64,000 nucleotides of DNA from Chondrus crispus (taxonomy: Eukaryota; Rhodophyta; Florideophyceae; Gigartinales; Gigartinaceae). The translations under genes and the position numbers were made by a program. Below, piece after piece: positions 11,018 to 20,697 of this stretch (its first letter is position 1; every line of letters begins with the position of its first letter). The stretch is from the NCBI RefSeq assembly GCF_000350225.1, contig NW_005179040.1, forward strand, positions 1 through 64,000. The letters are read 5' to 3'. Below the pieces are notes generated by a model. It did not search any database. It worked only from the letters and a program-made list of their open reading frames with translations, and was not told the DNA's origin.

Positions 11018-11359
11018 TGTTAGATGGGGTGGACTACGTGTACAGGTGTGAGATCTGGCCGTTGTCCCAGGGTGCGTTCGTGCGGCTATTTGGTTGGCAG
11101 GCGGTGATTGGGCGCGAGAGACGGGGGAGCGAGGGGAGCGAAGCGAAAGGGGGCAGCAGACGGAGGCACCGTCGGTGTGAAGCGAAAGGAGGAGGAAAGG
11201 CGGTATTAGGGAGATAGAGGGGGTGGGTATGCAGGAGAGGAGGGGGGACGTCAGGTGGATTCCTAGACGGCTCGAGTGGACTCTCGAGCAGCGTCGCCCG
11301 AAGTTGAGTTTTGAACCGAGTAAAGAACCTAGCTTTCAGTGTGACAAAGAGTGGTCACA
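11018..11359 (+). repeat. 5' LTR of second family 1 element
   Basis: The inner end is set by homology: GTGGTCACA is followed by ACATAACAAATTTG, matching ACATCAAAAATTTG after the first element's LTR. The TGTTAGATGG at 11018 supplies the expected TG start. No second copy is visible because the element runs into the gap, so the outer end is inferred. Confidence 0.6.
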
Positions 11360-11416
11360 ACATAACAAATTTGTTAGTGCTTTTCACTGGGCGAAGATTC
11401 GGGAACTCGCTCTGTG

Positions 11417-13159
11417 ATGGAAGCTGGACAAACGGCCGAAATGGATCCGGCCAAGTATCTTGGTCTTTTTGGCAAAGAAGAAGACATGGAGCTGACTGCG
11501 GAGGACACTAGTATCAACGAAACAAAGCCAGTACTGCCCGCGGGTCGCACGGCTTTTGAAGAGATAAGAGTTGAAAACCGCGAGGCAGCGGCGTCCCAGA
11601 CGTTTAGCATGTCAGGCAGTGCTGAAAACGCATTTTCAGCCATGAAGGAGGTCCTTGAAGACATCCTCAAACACTTGGAGAAGAATACGGCAGCCGTTGT
11701 GGAAGTTGGCGACTCCGTATCGAACTTAGGACTTGCTCTCGAGACCTACATGAGGGTAGCCAGAAGGACCCTGCCTCCCGTGCCAAAAGTAGGGGACGTT
11801 TCTGGCAAGAATACGTACGGAGGCGACGGGGGTGGTGATCAGGACCCTCACGAGAAGGCATCACTGAACCCACAGTTGGCGGTTTTGGGGCCTCAATCTG
11901 CCTTCAGGATAAACTCCAAGGCTCTGGAGGCAGTGCAGGTCACGCAACCTGGTGAAGGGAACTACTTCGCAGCCCAGAAGGCTTTGGAACGCTTATGCCA
12001 TGACTTCCCCGTGGCTCGGGGTACACAACGTCGCCTGCTTCCTTGCGCATTTGTTGGCAGCGCCCTCGCCATTTACGAGTTAGTGGCGGTCGATAACCTG
12101 CACGCTAGCCCCGATGAGCTATGGACATTGCTGCAGAAGAGACTGTGTAATACCAGCCACAGGCGAGTACTTCGCCTCAAATTCAACATGCTGCGCTGGC
12201 GAGATGGAAAGGAGATGGTAAACGAGTTTGCTACGGGCGTTCGGTCTGCTGCGCTCGCGCTGCCAGAGAGGATTTCGAACGAGGTACATCTAGATCGCTT
12301 TGTGCAGTCGCTGCCGTTAAATATGAGAAACTTGGCGCTGTCTATATCCGGAAGTTTTGACGAAGTCACTGCCCGAGTCTTGATGATGTCACTGGGACGG
12401 CCCCCGGATATGACCGAAACAAGGTTCCGCAGCGAGCGTATGCAACACGCAGCCGAAAGTGCAGGCGATGACGATACCGAGGCAGTAGCCCAATTTCCCA
12501 GTAGTCTGCTTACGGGTGGTCCGGATGTGCGTTTCGAGAACGCGCAGTGCCACCACTGCAGCAAGAGGGGCCATATTGCGAGGGGCTGCCCGGAAAAAGC
12601 CAAAGAGCTCCAAGACAATGAGAATCGCGTTTTGGGGAAAGAGAAGGGAAGCGCTCCCGGTCGAAGCGCGCGTCCTCCCCCGCAACTAATGACCAACAGA
12701 GCGCAAGGGGCGCTCGGGGAGCGGGAACGCGTCTGCAAGTGCACCGGAATATATCCGGGTAAACGCGAGGAAGTGGTGGTACAGGTGAAGGTCGGCAGGG
12801 AGGCTGTCTGCGTACCGCTGGATACAGGAGCACGTTCGGTTTGGGTAGACCGCAAGTGGTTCGAGGACCATGGCGGGGAGTGGGAAGCAGATGGGTCTGC
12901 CGCATGGACCGCAGATGGATCCGAAATGGGGGTATGTGGAGAGGGGTCATTGAGCCTCAAAATGTGGGGACGGACATTCACAGAGCGCGTGCGAGTCGCT
13001 TCTCGCTTACCTTGCAAGCTCCTAATTGGGAGTCGGTTCTGGAGTCAATATGGCCTCGTTCTGGACCTTACCACGATGAGGGGAAAATCAGCGCCGACGG
13101 ACGGCAGCTTAATGGAGTGGTGTCGAGATGCAGAGATGCTCGCCTGGACATTGAGATAG
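11417..13159 (+). CDS. gag: Gag-protease polyprotein, family 1 element
   Basis: Open frame of 580 residues from the ATG at 11417 (the frame opens at a GTG three bases earlier). Residues about 60-110 form a predicted helical region, and about 180-330 are the retrotransposon Gag core (RRLLPCAFVGSALAIYELVA, MRNLALSISGSFDEVT). A CX2CX4HX4C knuckle, CHHCSKRGHIARGC, lies at about 377-390. An aspartic protease with LDTGA follows at about 467-472. Gag packages the RNA and the protease cleaves the polyprotein. The frame ends by a frameshift near 13080, after which the coding text continues in another frame towards RT. This is the best-preserved gag in the window. Confidence 0.88.
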   Translation: MEAGQTAEMDPAKYLGLFGKEEDMELTAEDTSINETKPVLPAGRTAFEEIRVENREAAASQTFSMSGSAENAFSAMKEVLEDILKHLEKNTAAVVEVGDSVSNLGLALETYMRVARRTLPPVPKVGDVSGKNTYGGDGGGDQDPHEKASLNPQLAVLGPQSAFRINSKALEAVQVTQPGEGNYFAAQKALERLCHDFPVARGTQRRLLPCAFVGSALAIYELVAVDNLHASPDELWTLLQKRLCNTSHRRVLRLKFNMLRWRDGKEMVNEFATGVRSAALALPERISNEVHLDRFVQSLPLNMRNLALSISGSFDEVTARVLMMSLGRPPDMTETRFRSERMQHAAESAGDDDTEAVAQFPSSLLTGGPDVRFENAQCHHCSKRGHIARGCPEKAKELQDNENRVLGKEKGSAPGRSARPPPQLMTNRAQGALGERERVCKCTGIYPGKREEVVVQVKVGREAVCVPLDTGARSVWVDRKWFEDHGGEWEADGSAAWTADGSEMGVCGEGSLSLKMWGRTFTERVRVASRLPCKLLIGSRFWSQYGLVLDLTTMRGKSAPTDGSLMEWCRDAEMLAWTLR

Positions 13160-14317
13160 CCGGAGCAAAAAGTGACGCTGACGTTGACGAGGTAATTCAG
13201 GATATGGACTTATCCCATTTCCACAGGGACGTGACCATGCAGGAAAAATTACGCGCAATTCTATGATCGCGCAGAGCCGTGTTCAAGGGATTGGGGCACG
13301 TCATGGGAGTGGAGCACCGAATCAGTCTGGTGGATGGTGCCCGGCCGGTCTGCTGCCCGGTCAGGAGGCGTTCTCCAAAGGAAGCGGAGCCCGAAAAGGC
13401 TGCTATGGAGAAGTTGCTGAAGATGGGTGTTGTCGAGCACGCCTCCTCTCCGTGGGCGGCGTGCAATGTATTTGTCAAGAAGAGGGACGGGGCGACCAGG
13501 GTTACCTCGGACTTTAGAGGACTGAACGCACTTACTGTGGCAGACTCACACCCTATGGAGGACGTACTTGTTACCCAAGATTGGATGGGGAGCAAAAGGG
13601 GTTTTTCTACGTTCGATCTGAAAGACGGGTTCTTTCAGGTCAGTCTGGCGGAAGATTCGCGGGAATTCACCGCCATCCGCACGGTCATTCGTCTGTTACG
13701 GCACGTGCGCCTTCCTCAAGGTTTGAAGAATTCACCGGCTGTTTTCCAGCGTGTGGTGAACGCAATCCTCGCAAACAGGAAGGGCCGCGACGTGTAGGCC
13801 TTCATGGACGATATTAGCTTGGGAACCACAACGGATGAGGAGCATCTACAGTGCCTTGCATCGGTTCTGGACACATTCCTCACTGCGGGAGCGCGTCTGA
13901 AGCTAGCGAAATGCGCGTTTGGAGTCCGCGAGGTCGAAGTGCTCGGGCACCGTATCGGCCGCATGGAATGAGGCCCTCCGACTTACACGTGCGGGAAATC
14001 CGCGATCTGCGCATGCCCCAGAATGGGGAGGACGTCATGAGGTTCCTAGGACTGGCAAACTACTTTGCCGAATTTATTGACCATATTGCGGACTGGGATG
14101 CTCGGTGGGGAGACGCACAGCGACAAGCTTAGAAAGAAATCAAGAGTGTGCTGAGTGCTCCCGAATTCTTGGTGCCACCGAGGAGGGGCTTCCCGAAAAG
14201 GATGCTCACGAATGCGAGCGGCTATGGGATCGGGGGTGTGCTGCTGCAGCGTGTCAGTAGCGGCTCATGGCGCTCTGTCTCATTCTCGAGCCGCAAACTG
14301 ACCACCGCCGAGGTGCA
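13080..14317 (+). pseudogene. pol: Reverse transcriptase and RNase H of second family 1 element (broken, cut by gap)
   Basis: Contains DMDLSHFHRDVTMQEK, an in-frame TGA at 13264 where the sister copy has Trp, then RT text (LLKMGVVEHASSPWAACNVF, TSDFRGLNAL, STFDLKDGFFQVSLAE, LPQGLKNSPAVFQRV). A TAG precedes the catalytic AFMDDIS box (about 13799-13816), again FMDD. Further on come RFLGLANYFAEFIDH and an RNase H start (TNASGYGIGG) in which the usual first catalytic Asp of TDAS is Asn. A segment present in the sister copy between these two parts is deleted. The text stops at the N gap. Confidence 0.85.
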
Positions 14318-14461
14318 NNNNNNNNNNNNNNNNNNNNNNNNNNNNNNNNNNNNNNNNNNNNNNNNNNNNNNNNNNNNNNNNNNNNNNNNNNNNNNNNNNN
14401 NNNNNNNNNNNNNNNNNGTGCACCTCGGCGGTGGTCAGTTTGCGGCTCGAGAATGAGACAG
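14275..14461. repeat. 43-bp inverted repeat flanking a 100-N gap
   Basis: Bases 14275-14317 (RNase H coding, containing TTCTCGAGCCGCAAACTGAC) reappear reverse-complemented immediately after the gap at 14418-14461. The gap is exactly 100 Ns (14318-14417), a placeholder length. The assembly therefore folds back on itself at the gap: either a real palindromic junction that could not be sequenced or a misjoin of two opposite-strand ends. Confidence 0.9.
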
Positions 14462-14939
14462 GAAGGTCAAATTTATGATAAATTTAATAAAAGCAATGAT
14501 GTGGCTATTTTTGGGGCCAAAAAATGCTGGATTTTTGCCAGCAATGAACGGTGGTCCGTGCTTCATTGGTTCGCGTGCAACAATCTCTTGCCAAATTTTA
14601 AACCGTTGTCATTCAGCACGGGGATGAGGGGCGTGTCTGGTTCCGGGCAGTGACTGAACCAGACTGTTTTGCTGGAGTGCCAGAGTTGTAACGGAAATGT
14701 TTTTTTGATACGTCGATGTAGCAAAGTGATGTGCTATTTCGCTGCGTAAAAACGCAGCGCTTGGCCGTGATATCTTTAACCTTCACGTGATTAAACCAGA
14801 ATAAGCTCATGCTTACCTGCGCTAGTACCAGACGCGTGCTTGGACCCTTTCACGGTTTCCCAATCCATCGAATCCTCTCTCCCCATCCTTTTCCCTTTCC
14901 TTCCCGACTTTGCTCATCCTGTGTTCCTACTGAGGCGCC
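14462..14939. other. No gene recognised; AT-rich intergenic
   Basis: AT-rich at first, then C/T-rich from about 14830 (CCCTTTCCTTCCC), as before other gene starts in this window. No transposon coding text is visible after the inverted 43 bases, so the gypsy element does not simply continue beyond the gap. Confidence 0.45.
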
Positions 14940-15674
14940 ATGACCCCGCGAAGAAGGTCTGGGAAGAAACCCGCTGCGTCAGGCAATCAGCGAGGCCGCT
15001 CATCTGGAAAGTCTAACAGCCGAGCCCATGGAGCCCAGGTTCCCGCGGAACGCCGGTCATCCCCTCGTGTTGCGGCCAAAGCTACTCCCGCGGCAGCTGG
15101 ACAGGAAACCCGTCGGGTTTCAAGTAATACGGTCAGGACGCCCCGAGGCAGTCCGCCATCTGACACGTGCTCGCTTCCCGTTCGAAGTCAGGGAAGCGGC
15201 CCGTCCGATGCAGCACATTCGCGTTCGGGCAAGCGCAAGCGCGGCATCGGCTCATCTCCGAGTGAAGACTTTTCCCGTTTGTTCGGGGATGGAGATCAAG
15301 GCGAGAAAGATGAACACCCAGAACGCAAACGGGCGAAGCGTCGGTTGTTCGAGCTCCATGGACGCGAGCCAGAGGAGGACGTCGACGACATTGTGCAGGC
15401 TAGTGCAGCAGAGATGGACGAAGTCGCCCAAACTCAAGTTGTGGAAGACGTCATCGTTCCCACCCGTCGTGAGTCCGTGGCAGGTTCCTTGCCGAGTCAG
15501 CCACGGGGCTCCCATTTCTCTCGAGAATTTGAGGAAGACTCTAACCACGGAATACATCGAGTCATGCGGGAACTGCATGCTCATTTGGAGAAGCATCTTG
15601 CCATTGAAAAGAGGGAAATGTTTGGTGCAATCAAGGCTGTATCTTCTCGTGTCTCCACTTTAGATAGGACGTAA
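14940..15674 (+). CDS. Hypothetical basic/acidic protein, first part of a split gene
   Basis: The ATG at 14940 opens a 244-residue frame. Residues 1-95 are rich in Arg, Ser, Pro and Lys (MTPRRRSGKK), with nuclear-localisation-like clusters (GKRKRG, ERKRAKRR) further on. An acidic segment (EEDVDDIV) precedes a predicted helix near the C terminus (MRELHAHLEKHLAIEKREM), possibly a coiled coil. The reading continues past the stop for about 25 codons and then shifts frame, so introns or frameshifts join it to the downstream pieces at 15675-17173. I do not recognise the family; a DNA-binding or virus/transposon-derived protein is possible but unproven. Confidence 0.5.
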   Translation: MTPRRRSGKKPAASGNQRGRSSGKSNSRAHGAQVPAERRSSPRVAAKATPAAAGQETRRVSSNTVRTPRGSPPSDTCSLPVRSQGSGPSDAAHSRSGKRKRGIGSSPSEDFSRLFGDGDQGEKDEHPERKRAKRRLFELHGREPEEDVDDIVQASAAEMDEVAQTQVVEDVIVPTRRESVAGSLPSQPRGSHFSREFEEDSNHGIHRVMRELHAHLEKHLAIEKREMFGAIKAVSSRVSTLDRT

Positions 15675-16527
15675 TCACGTTGCCAGGACGCCGTCAACAT
15701 TGTTCTTCTGAATTCCGCACTGCCGAAGAAGGGAAAACGGCCGAGAAGGCCTCTTTGATCGACCTCCTCAGGCCTATGGAGGACATATTTGGAGGGAAAT
15801 TCATGTGCATTATCTTTACAAGAGCGCTGATAAATTGCACCATGAGAGTTCTTCCTCAGAGAAAGGAAGCGAAGGAATCTTTTGAAGGTGGGAGTCGTGA
15901 CTCACAATCTGAGAAGCTTCGCTTGGACGTCAATAGTTCCAAAGTGTTGTGGTTCGGACTTTTACTTGTCGAGGTCCTTTTGTGGAAAAGGGACCCAAGC
16001 GAGGAGAAAACCGAGGAGCTGCTGGGTACGAAGGTACGAAGCAAGCTCGTCAGTATCTGGTCCTGCGAAAGGCTTGGGGAAAGAGCTTGATTGCAAATGC
16101 AATGAACAACCCGAATATTGGGACGAAGTCACTCGAAATGGTACATCCGAACATCCGCGGGAAACTGAAGACCGCTGAGGGCTACATAACAATGATCACA
16201 GTCGAGTCTTTCTTCAACGAAGAATTTGCTTCAACGGCCATCAAGAAGGCCCGGCGTGTGGCTCGGCGTCGAAGCGATAAGATGGGGGAAGATGAGCAAA
16301 TTGGATTCATCAAGGACGAAGACATTAGGGTTGAGATCGTTCGCCGGGTTTTCAAGATGGGTAATCAGTTTCTGAACAAGTCCAGGGAGCTTGGGCGGAA
16401 ATCCTTCTTTCAAAACTTCTCATATGTTTTCCAAAGTGAAGTGGGAGTCTCATTCCAGTATGAGAATCCGCCCCGCCCGCACATGAACCTCCAATACATC
16501 CCGGACGGAACCTTTCGTACTGCATGA
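15675..16527 (+). pseudogene. Hypothetical protein, middle part of split gene
   Basis: Coding-like text passes through different frames. The convincing part is 16030-16527, which reads ARQYLVLRKAWGKSLIANAM, then FFNEEFASTAIKKARRVARR and a helical tail ending FSYVFQSEVGVSFQY. Earlier parts (15680-16090) are short and overlapping. The arrangement fits either several exons with introns I cannot place, or a frameshifted relic. No domain is recognised. It lies head-on to the minus-strand gene at 17267-18714. Confidence 0.4.
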
Positions 16528-16681
16528 ATTCGGTCGCTGAGGTGAATCCCATGAATGGGATAGCGTGGAAGAAGCTGCTTTCTGAAAGTGAACCCTTCAT
16601 ATTGATCGCTACGTATGATGTTGAGACGAAGACAAGGATGGAAGGAAGGAGATTCGAGAAATTGTTATCCGAGTCAATGCC

Positions 16682-17173
16682 ATGCACGTCGCCTTGAAGT
16701 TCTTGGTTGCTTTTACCAGGTGCGGCAGTGATGAAGACCTGCATTCAATATCCAAGGAATACTGTCGTGTGATTTACATGACTGCTGTTCTGTTCCGGGA
16801 GGTCATGCTGATGAAGGTGATTGAGTCGAGGGGTTCATTTTCTGGAAACGAGCAGATGTTGCATGAAGCGGATAGCCAGGATCAGCATAATGATTCACGG
16901 CGGTCGCGACTGAGATCACTCCATTCGGAACTTTTGACGGAAGGACAGGGAGAAAGGCGGGGTGAGCTTCCACAGCAACTCTCTAGTATTTTGAAGGAGA
17001 AGCTGGTGATGTCCGTGGATATATACAACGCCGTACACGATCCCCCAGTCCGATCAGGTTCACATCACGAGGATAATGATGATCTGAGCGTGGTGGACGG
17101 TGACGATGAAATCCAGACGAATCAAGTCGAAGACGAGGACGATGTATTCATAGTCCAAAACTTCTATTTATAA
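16682..17173 (+). CDS. Hypothetical protein, last part of split gene
   Basis: Open frame of 163 residues from an ATG. The first half is hydrophobic and helical (VALKFLVAFTRCG, VIYMTAVLFREVML). The second half is polar and ends in an acidic stretch (DDLSVVDGDDE, QVEDEDDVFIV). It follows the previous piece after about 150 bases and probably belongs to the same gene. Function not recognised. Confidence 0.4.
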   Translation: MHVALKFLVAFTRCGSDEDLHSISKEYCRVIYMTAVLFREVMLMKVIESRGSFSGNEQMLHEADSQDQHNDSRRSRLRSLHSELLTEGQGERRGELPQQLSSILKEKLVMSVDIYNAVHDPPVRSGSHHEDNDDLSVVDGDDEIQTNQVEDEDDVFIVQNFYL

Positions 17174-17266
17174 GGGGTCCTATTTCATGTGATAGTGATA
17201 CTTCTTAGTTCATCGAAGTGATAAATGAGTAAAGCGGGAGACTACTGTAGCGTGAATGAATTGAGT

Positions 17267-18714
17267 TTACTTAAAGAGGTCCAGAATTTTGGCAACATTG
17301 ATGAATTGCTTCACATGCGCAGAGCCTTTGATAGAGAGGACAGGGATGTGCACTTGAAGTACTCCTAGTACGTCGCTGCGATTTACATCAGCAAATATAG
17401 ATTGACAAGGACTGGATTGAAGATTCCATCGCAGGTAGAACGACTGCTTCCTGTCGGATGGTCCGCTGGCCACGTTTTCAGCACGCATTACCTTGGAAAT
17501 GCGTTCTTGGAAGTGGAGCTCAGATAGTCTTATGGCTTCCAGTGGATGGGAGTAGGTCTTCTCTATGGAATCCCAAGTGCAATCCCGACGAAATACAACG
17601 TGCCGTTGTTCATCCTCGTCATCTCTCATAACAGTAAACGAATCTCCAATTGTCATATAGCACGGGCCAGAAAGATATTCGGTGTCGGGACCAGCCATAC
17701 AGCCTATCACTCTAGCAGACACGCAATTGTCGGTACCTTTTTCCAGCCTCTTTGCGATGATCGCAAAGAGGCTGGAAAAAGGTACCGATCATCATCAGGT
17801 CTCTGACAACTTGCGGTGATGCTGGTCCGAGTGCTTCTGACAGGTCTAAGAAGCTCCTGAAGTATATACTCGTCTCCTTCACAACTAATTTCCTGCACAT
17901 ATAATCTTCCGGAAGAATAGAAACCTATGTTCGTAGCTGAGCTTTGACTCTTTCGGATATGGAATCAAACTGGAGCAATGTGCAGTCTGTTCGCGCCTTA
18001 AATGAGTCTGGCACAAACCATTTCGTCCCACGAGTCATTTCACCCGGGGTAGGACATGTCGGCGTCTTGAGTAACCAATGCTCTAGACGCAACGAAATAA
18101 ACTTAAGAGGAATATTGGAGCCCCCAGCAGAAGTGAGTAGCGGGTTCTGAGTCCATAGCGCAGTCGTAATAGAGGATTGCTGTCCTTTCACTACTTCCTC
18201 AAGATACTGAAGGCGTCTGGAAAGGGCATTTAGCTCGCGTGTATCTTTGATTGTCTTCTACATCCATCGCTCCGCATGCCATGCCTGAGCTTGCAGAGAT
18301 ATCCAATCGCACGGATGTATCTTTGAGTCTCCAGCTAAACTTTTGTCCATCTTGTACAAACTCGTTTCCCGCCTTAAAAGTCACCTTGCTTTTACATGCC
18401 CTGAATCCAAACGCAGCCTTGTATTGAATAGTCCCCTTGGCCACCTCTCCTCGATCGTCATGAAGGTAGTTGAGACTAATGGCTGTTGTTGGGAACCATG
18501 CCTGACTTTCTTCTTCATTCTCCAAGGTATAGTAGCCCTCTGTATCAATCCCGAATTGGAGGTCATTGAAAAGATCTGATACCATTATCAACTGGTGGAT
18601 GGTGTCGTCCTCTGTTAATTTCCCTTGGAAAGTGATACTTGAGAAATTTGTTTGAAATATATACCGAAGACTAAAGAGTTGGGGTAACCATTCGAACGTA
18701 GTCAGTATATACAT
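17267..18714 (-). pseudogene. Hypothetical minus-strand gene broken by foldback insertion
   Basis: Coding-like text runs from 18714 down to 17267 in three or four frames: 18714-18199 (171 residues, FGIDTEGYYTLENEEES, KVTFKAGNEFVQDGQ), 18191-17925, 17900-17712 and 17722-17267 (ending INVAKILDLFK). The last two pieces are separated only by a 31-base inverted duplication (centre 17760). Dropping it in thought would put RDLMMI and KGTDNCVSARVIGC in one frame. The other breaks may be introns or frameshifts. The family is not recognised. The gene converges on the split plus-strand gene ending at 17173. Confidence 0.5.
17731..17789. repeat. Perfect 29-bp foldback (hairpin) inside a gene
   Basis: Arms 17731-17759 and 17761-17789 are exact reverse complements with a single central base (17760). 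The structure consists of local gene sequence next to an inverted copy of itself and shifts the reading frame by 31 bases. It therefore looks like an inverted template-switch duplication rather than an inserted element. Confidence 0.92.
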
Positions 18715-18852
18715 ATATATATATCATTAATGTGAAATCACCAGTTTTGTAACGGTCACATTTATGGATCACAGCTCTGCTCAGATTCTAAGTCTCATGG
18801 GACTTGCACGTGCACTTTTCCAGTAGGGCATGGGCTACAAATCTACCTACAT

Positions 18853-19120
18853 CTTCCAGTCCAGAATGCTTTGCCAGTCAGTCGTGTCATTGAATAACTG
18901 TCCTTTTAATCATAGTTGCCACAGTCCGGAATGATTTGACAGCAATTCAGGTGTCATTGAATAACTGTTCTTTTAATCACAGTTGCCACAGTCCGGAATG
19001 CTTTGACAGTAACTCAGGTGTCATGGAATGACTGTTCTTTTAATCACAGTTGCCACAGTCCGGAAGGATTTGACTGTAACTCATGTCTCATTGAATGACT
19101 GTTCTTTTAATCATAGTTGC
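18853..19120. repeat. Four tandem 67-bp repeats
   Basis: The landmark AGTTGCC recurs at 18914, 18981, 19048 and 19115, exactly 67 bases apart. Each unit contains CAGTCC(A/G)GAA(T/G)G, a TTTGAC-like box, GTGTCATTGAATAACTGTTC and TTTTAATCA. The first unit is the most diverged and the middle units are nearly identical. There are no unique spacers and no nearby gene that would give it a CRISPR-like or coding meaning. Confidence 0.9.
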
Positions 19121-19139
19121 CACACTGGTAAGTGCAACA

Positions 19140-19775
19140 GGCCTATGGTAAAATGACCCCCAACGCTCCCCCCTTTATTAATGAAATAGGAGAAAACGCG
19201 TGGGTCCCAGGACGGAGACCCCAACATGAACAATCCAATTGGACCCGTATCCGCGTTTCGCATTGCAATCCCACCAATTGATCTTAAGCTACTTAGTGTT
19301 ACCGTTACTTTAAGCTTTTAACTGATGTAGAAAGGAGGCACTATCTATCTGAGTAAACGTGGTCGTTTTTGGAGACTCCTTTATATATCAGTGAGCAGTT
19401 CTGGATTGGTGACTGAGACGATGTGGATGTATTCATTCCCCTACCTCTTATATCTCCCCTGGACAATATCTAAAGGTAAATAAGCCAGTTGTTCCCTTTC
19501 AAGAGGGGTGTAAAGCTGCTTTATGCTCTATAGACATATTGTTATTGAAAAAGGGAGCAAAACCAGCGCAGAAATCCCTTTAGCGCTTCGAGTGAAGCTT
19601 TACTTCGTGGCATCTGTGTACGTGTACGCTAGAGTACAAGGTGGTCTACTACAACATCTCATATTGGAAGTGGATTAATCAAGGATACAAGATGATTTAC
19701 TTGTGCAATGAAGATACAAGTGTCACCACAGAGTGATGATGACACTGTTCTCGCTATTGGAAGTATGAAGTAGGG
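19140..19775. other. No gene recognised
   Basis: AT-rich sequence without convincing coding text. The gypsy element downstream begins abruptly at its protease region, and no gag or 5' LTR is seen here, so the truncation point lies somewhere in this interval. Confidence 0.4.
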
Positions 19776-20697
19776 TTGCGACAAGCGAATATGCGGGCAC
19801 TGTCCCCAGTCCTAGACTCGGGGGCAGCGCCCAACCTCATCCATATACGCCGGGTGGCCGAGTCCTGGCGCGCGGGCATCCGTCCGATAGAGAGCGCACC
19901 GCTGGTGGATGCCTCCAATCGCTCAATGAGCGCCCTTGGACAGCTTACACTGTGCGTCCGCATCGGAGATTTTACAGCCAGGGTCAAGTTTCTCGTGGTC
20001 ACCCGCCTAGCTGTGGATTTTATATTAGGGATCGCCTTTATAGACCCACATATCAAGGCAATTCTACCACCGCGACGGAGGATTCTCTTCCATCATGCCC
20101 CCTCAGTCGCACTTACAGGCACGACGCCATCCAAATTTAATCATAAGGAACACCGAACGGAAACGGAAAATCGCCAAGAACCATGCCGTTTCCGAGCAAC
20201 AAACCGTCTCGTAAAATACGCATGGTGCGGGGAATTACAATTCCCCCATGACGCAAGCAACCGTACGGGTGGCGACGCCGGTCGCCGGGCTCTGCTTCTT
20301 ACAGAACCATCCCCGAACGGCGGAGAAGAACCTGTCGCTTATGGCGCAGGGAGTCATGGATATAAAGCCAGACATTTCGTTTTCGGTAATAATGAGCAAC
20401 TTTATCCATAATGCTGTCCACCTCCCCAAACAAAGTGTTATCGGAATCGCGCTACCATCGCCGACACATATTTTAACTCTTCAGCCACCCACAGGAGTGG
20501 CTGAAGCTAAGGAGGGGGGAGGAAACAAAATAATCTTCCCCCTACAGTACCCCCTTTGGGTACCGTACAGGATGCGGGACAAGACAAGTCCGATACGGAA
20601 GAAGAACAGGAGAGAACCGACACGGATGAAGCCCCCCGGTTGTGGACCGAGGATGTCCACATCGGTGAGGAAGACGGAGAGCTACGCGAAAAGATAG
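19776..20697 (+). pseudogene. pol: Aspartic protease and protease-RT linker
   Basis: The frame 19776-20411 carries VLDSGAAPNLIHIRRV, a retropepsin Asp-Ser-Gly motif, followed by the conserved beta strands (VDFILGIAFID). A frameshift near 20250 moves the text to 20248-20697 (LMAQGVMDIKPDISFSVIMS, AVHLPKQSVIGIALPSP), the segment that normally joins protease to RT in Ty3/gypsy Pol. No ATG is required because the element is truncated. Confidence 0.8.

Larger units (their letters stand above)
11018..14317 (+). mobile_element. Second family 1 Ty3/gypsy element, cut by an assembly gap
   Basis: Begins 12 bp after the first element with its own LTR (11018-11359), followed by a full gag-protease frame and RT/RNase H up to the N gap at 14318. 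Protein similarity to the first copy is strong throughout, but the LTRs differ, so it is a related subfamily rather than a duplicate. RNase H, integrase and the 3' LTR are missing. What follows the gap is an inverted copy of the last 43 bases and then unrelated AT-rich sequence. Confidence 0.85.

Noticed and set aside
12073-13017. 314-residue minus-strand ORF
   Set aside because: It mirrors the intact gag-protease frame on the plus strand, which has the zinc knuckle and protease motif.
18853-19120. CRISPR-like array
   Set aside because: Contiguous 67-bp tandem repeats without unique spacers, in a eukaryotic setting.
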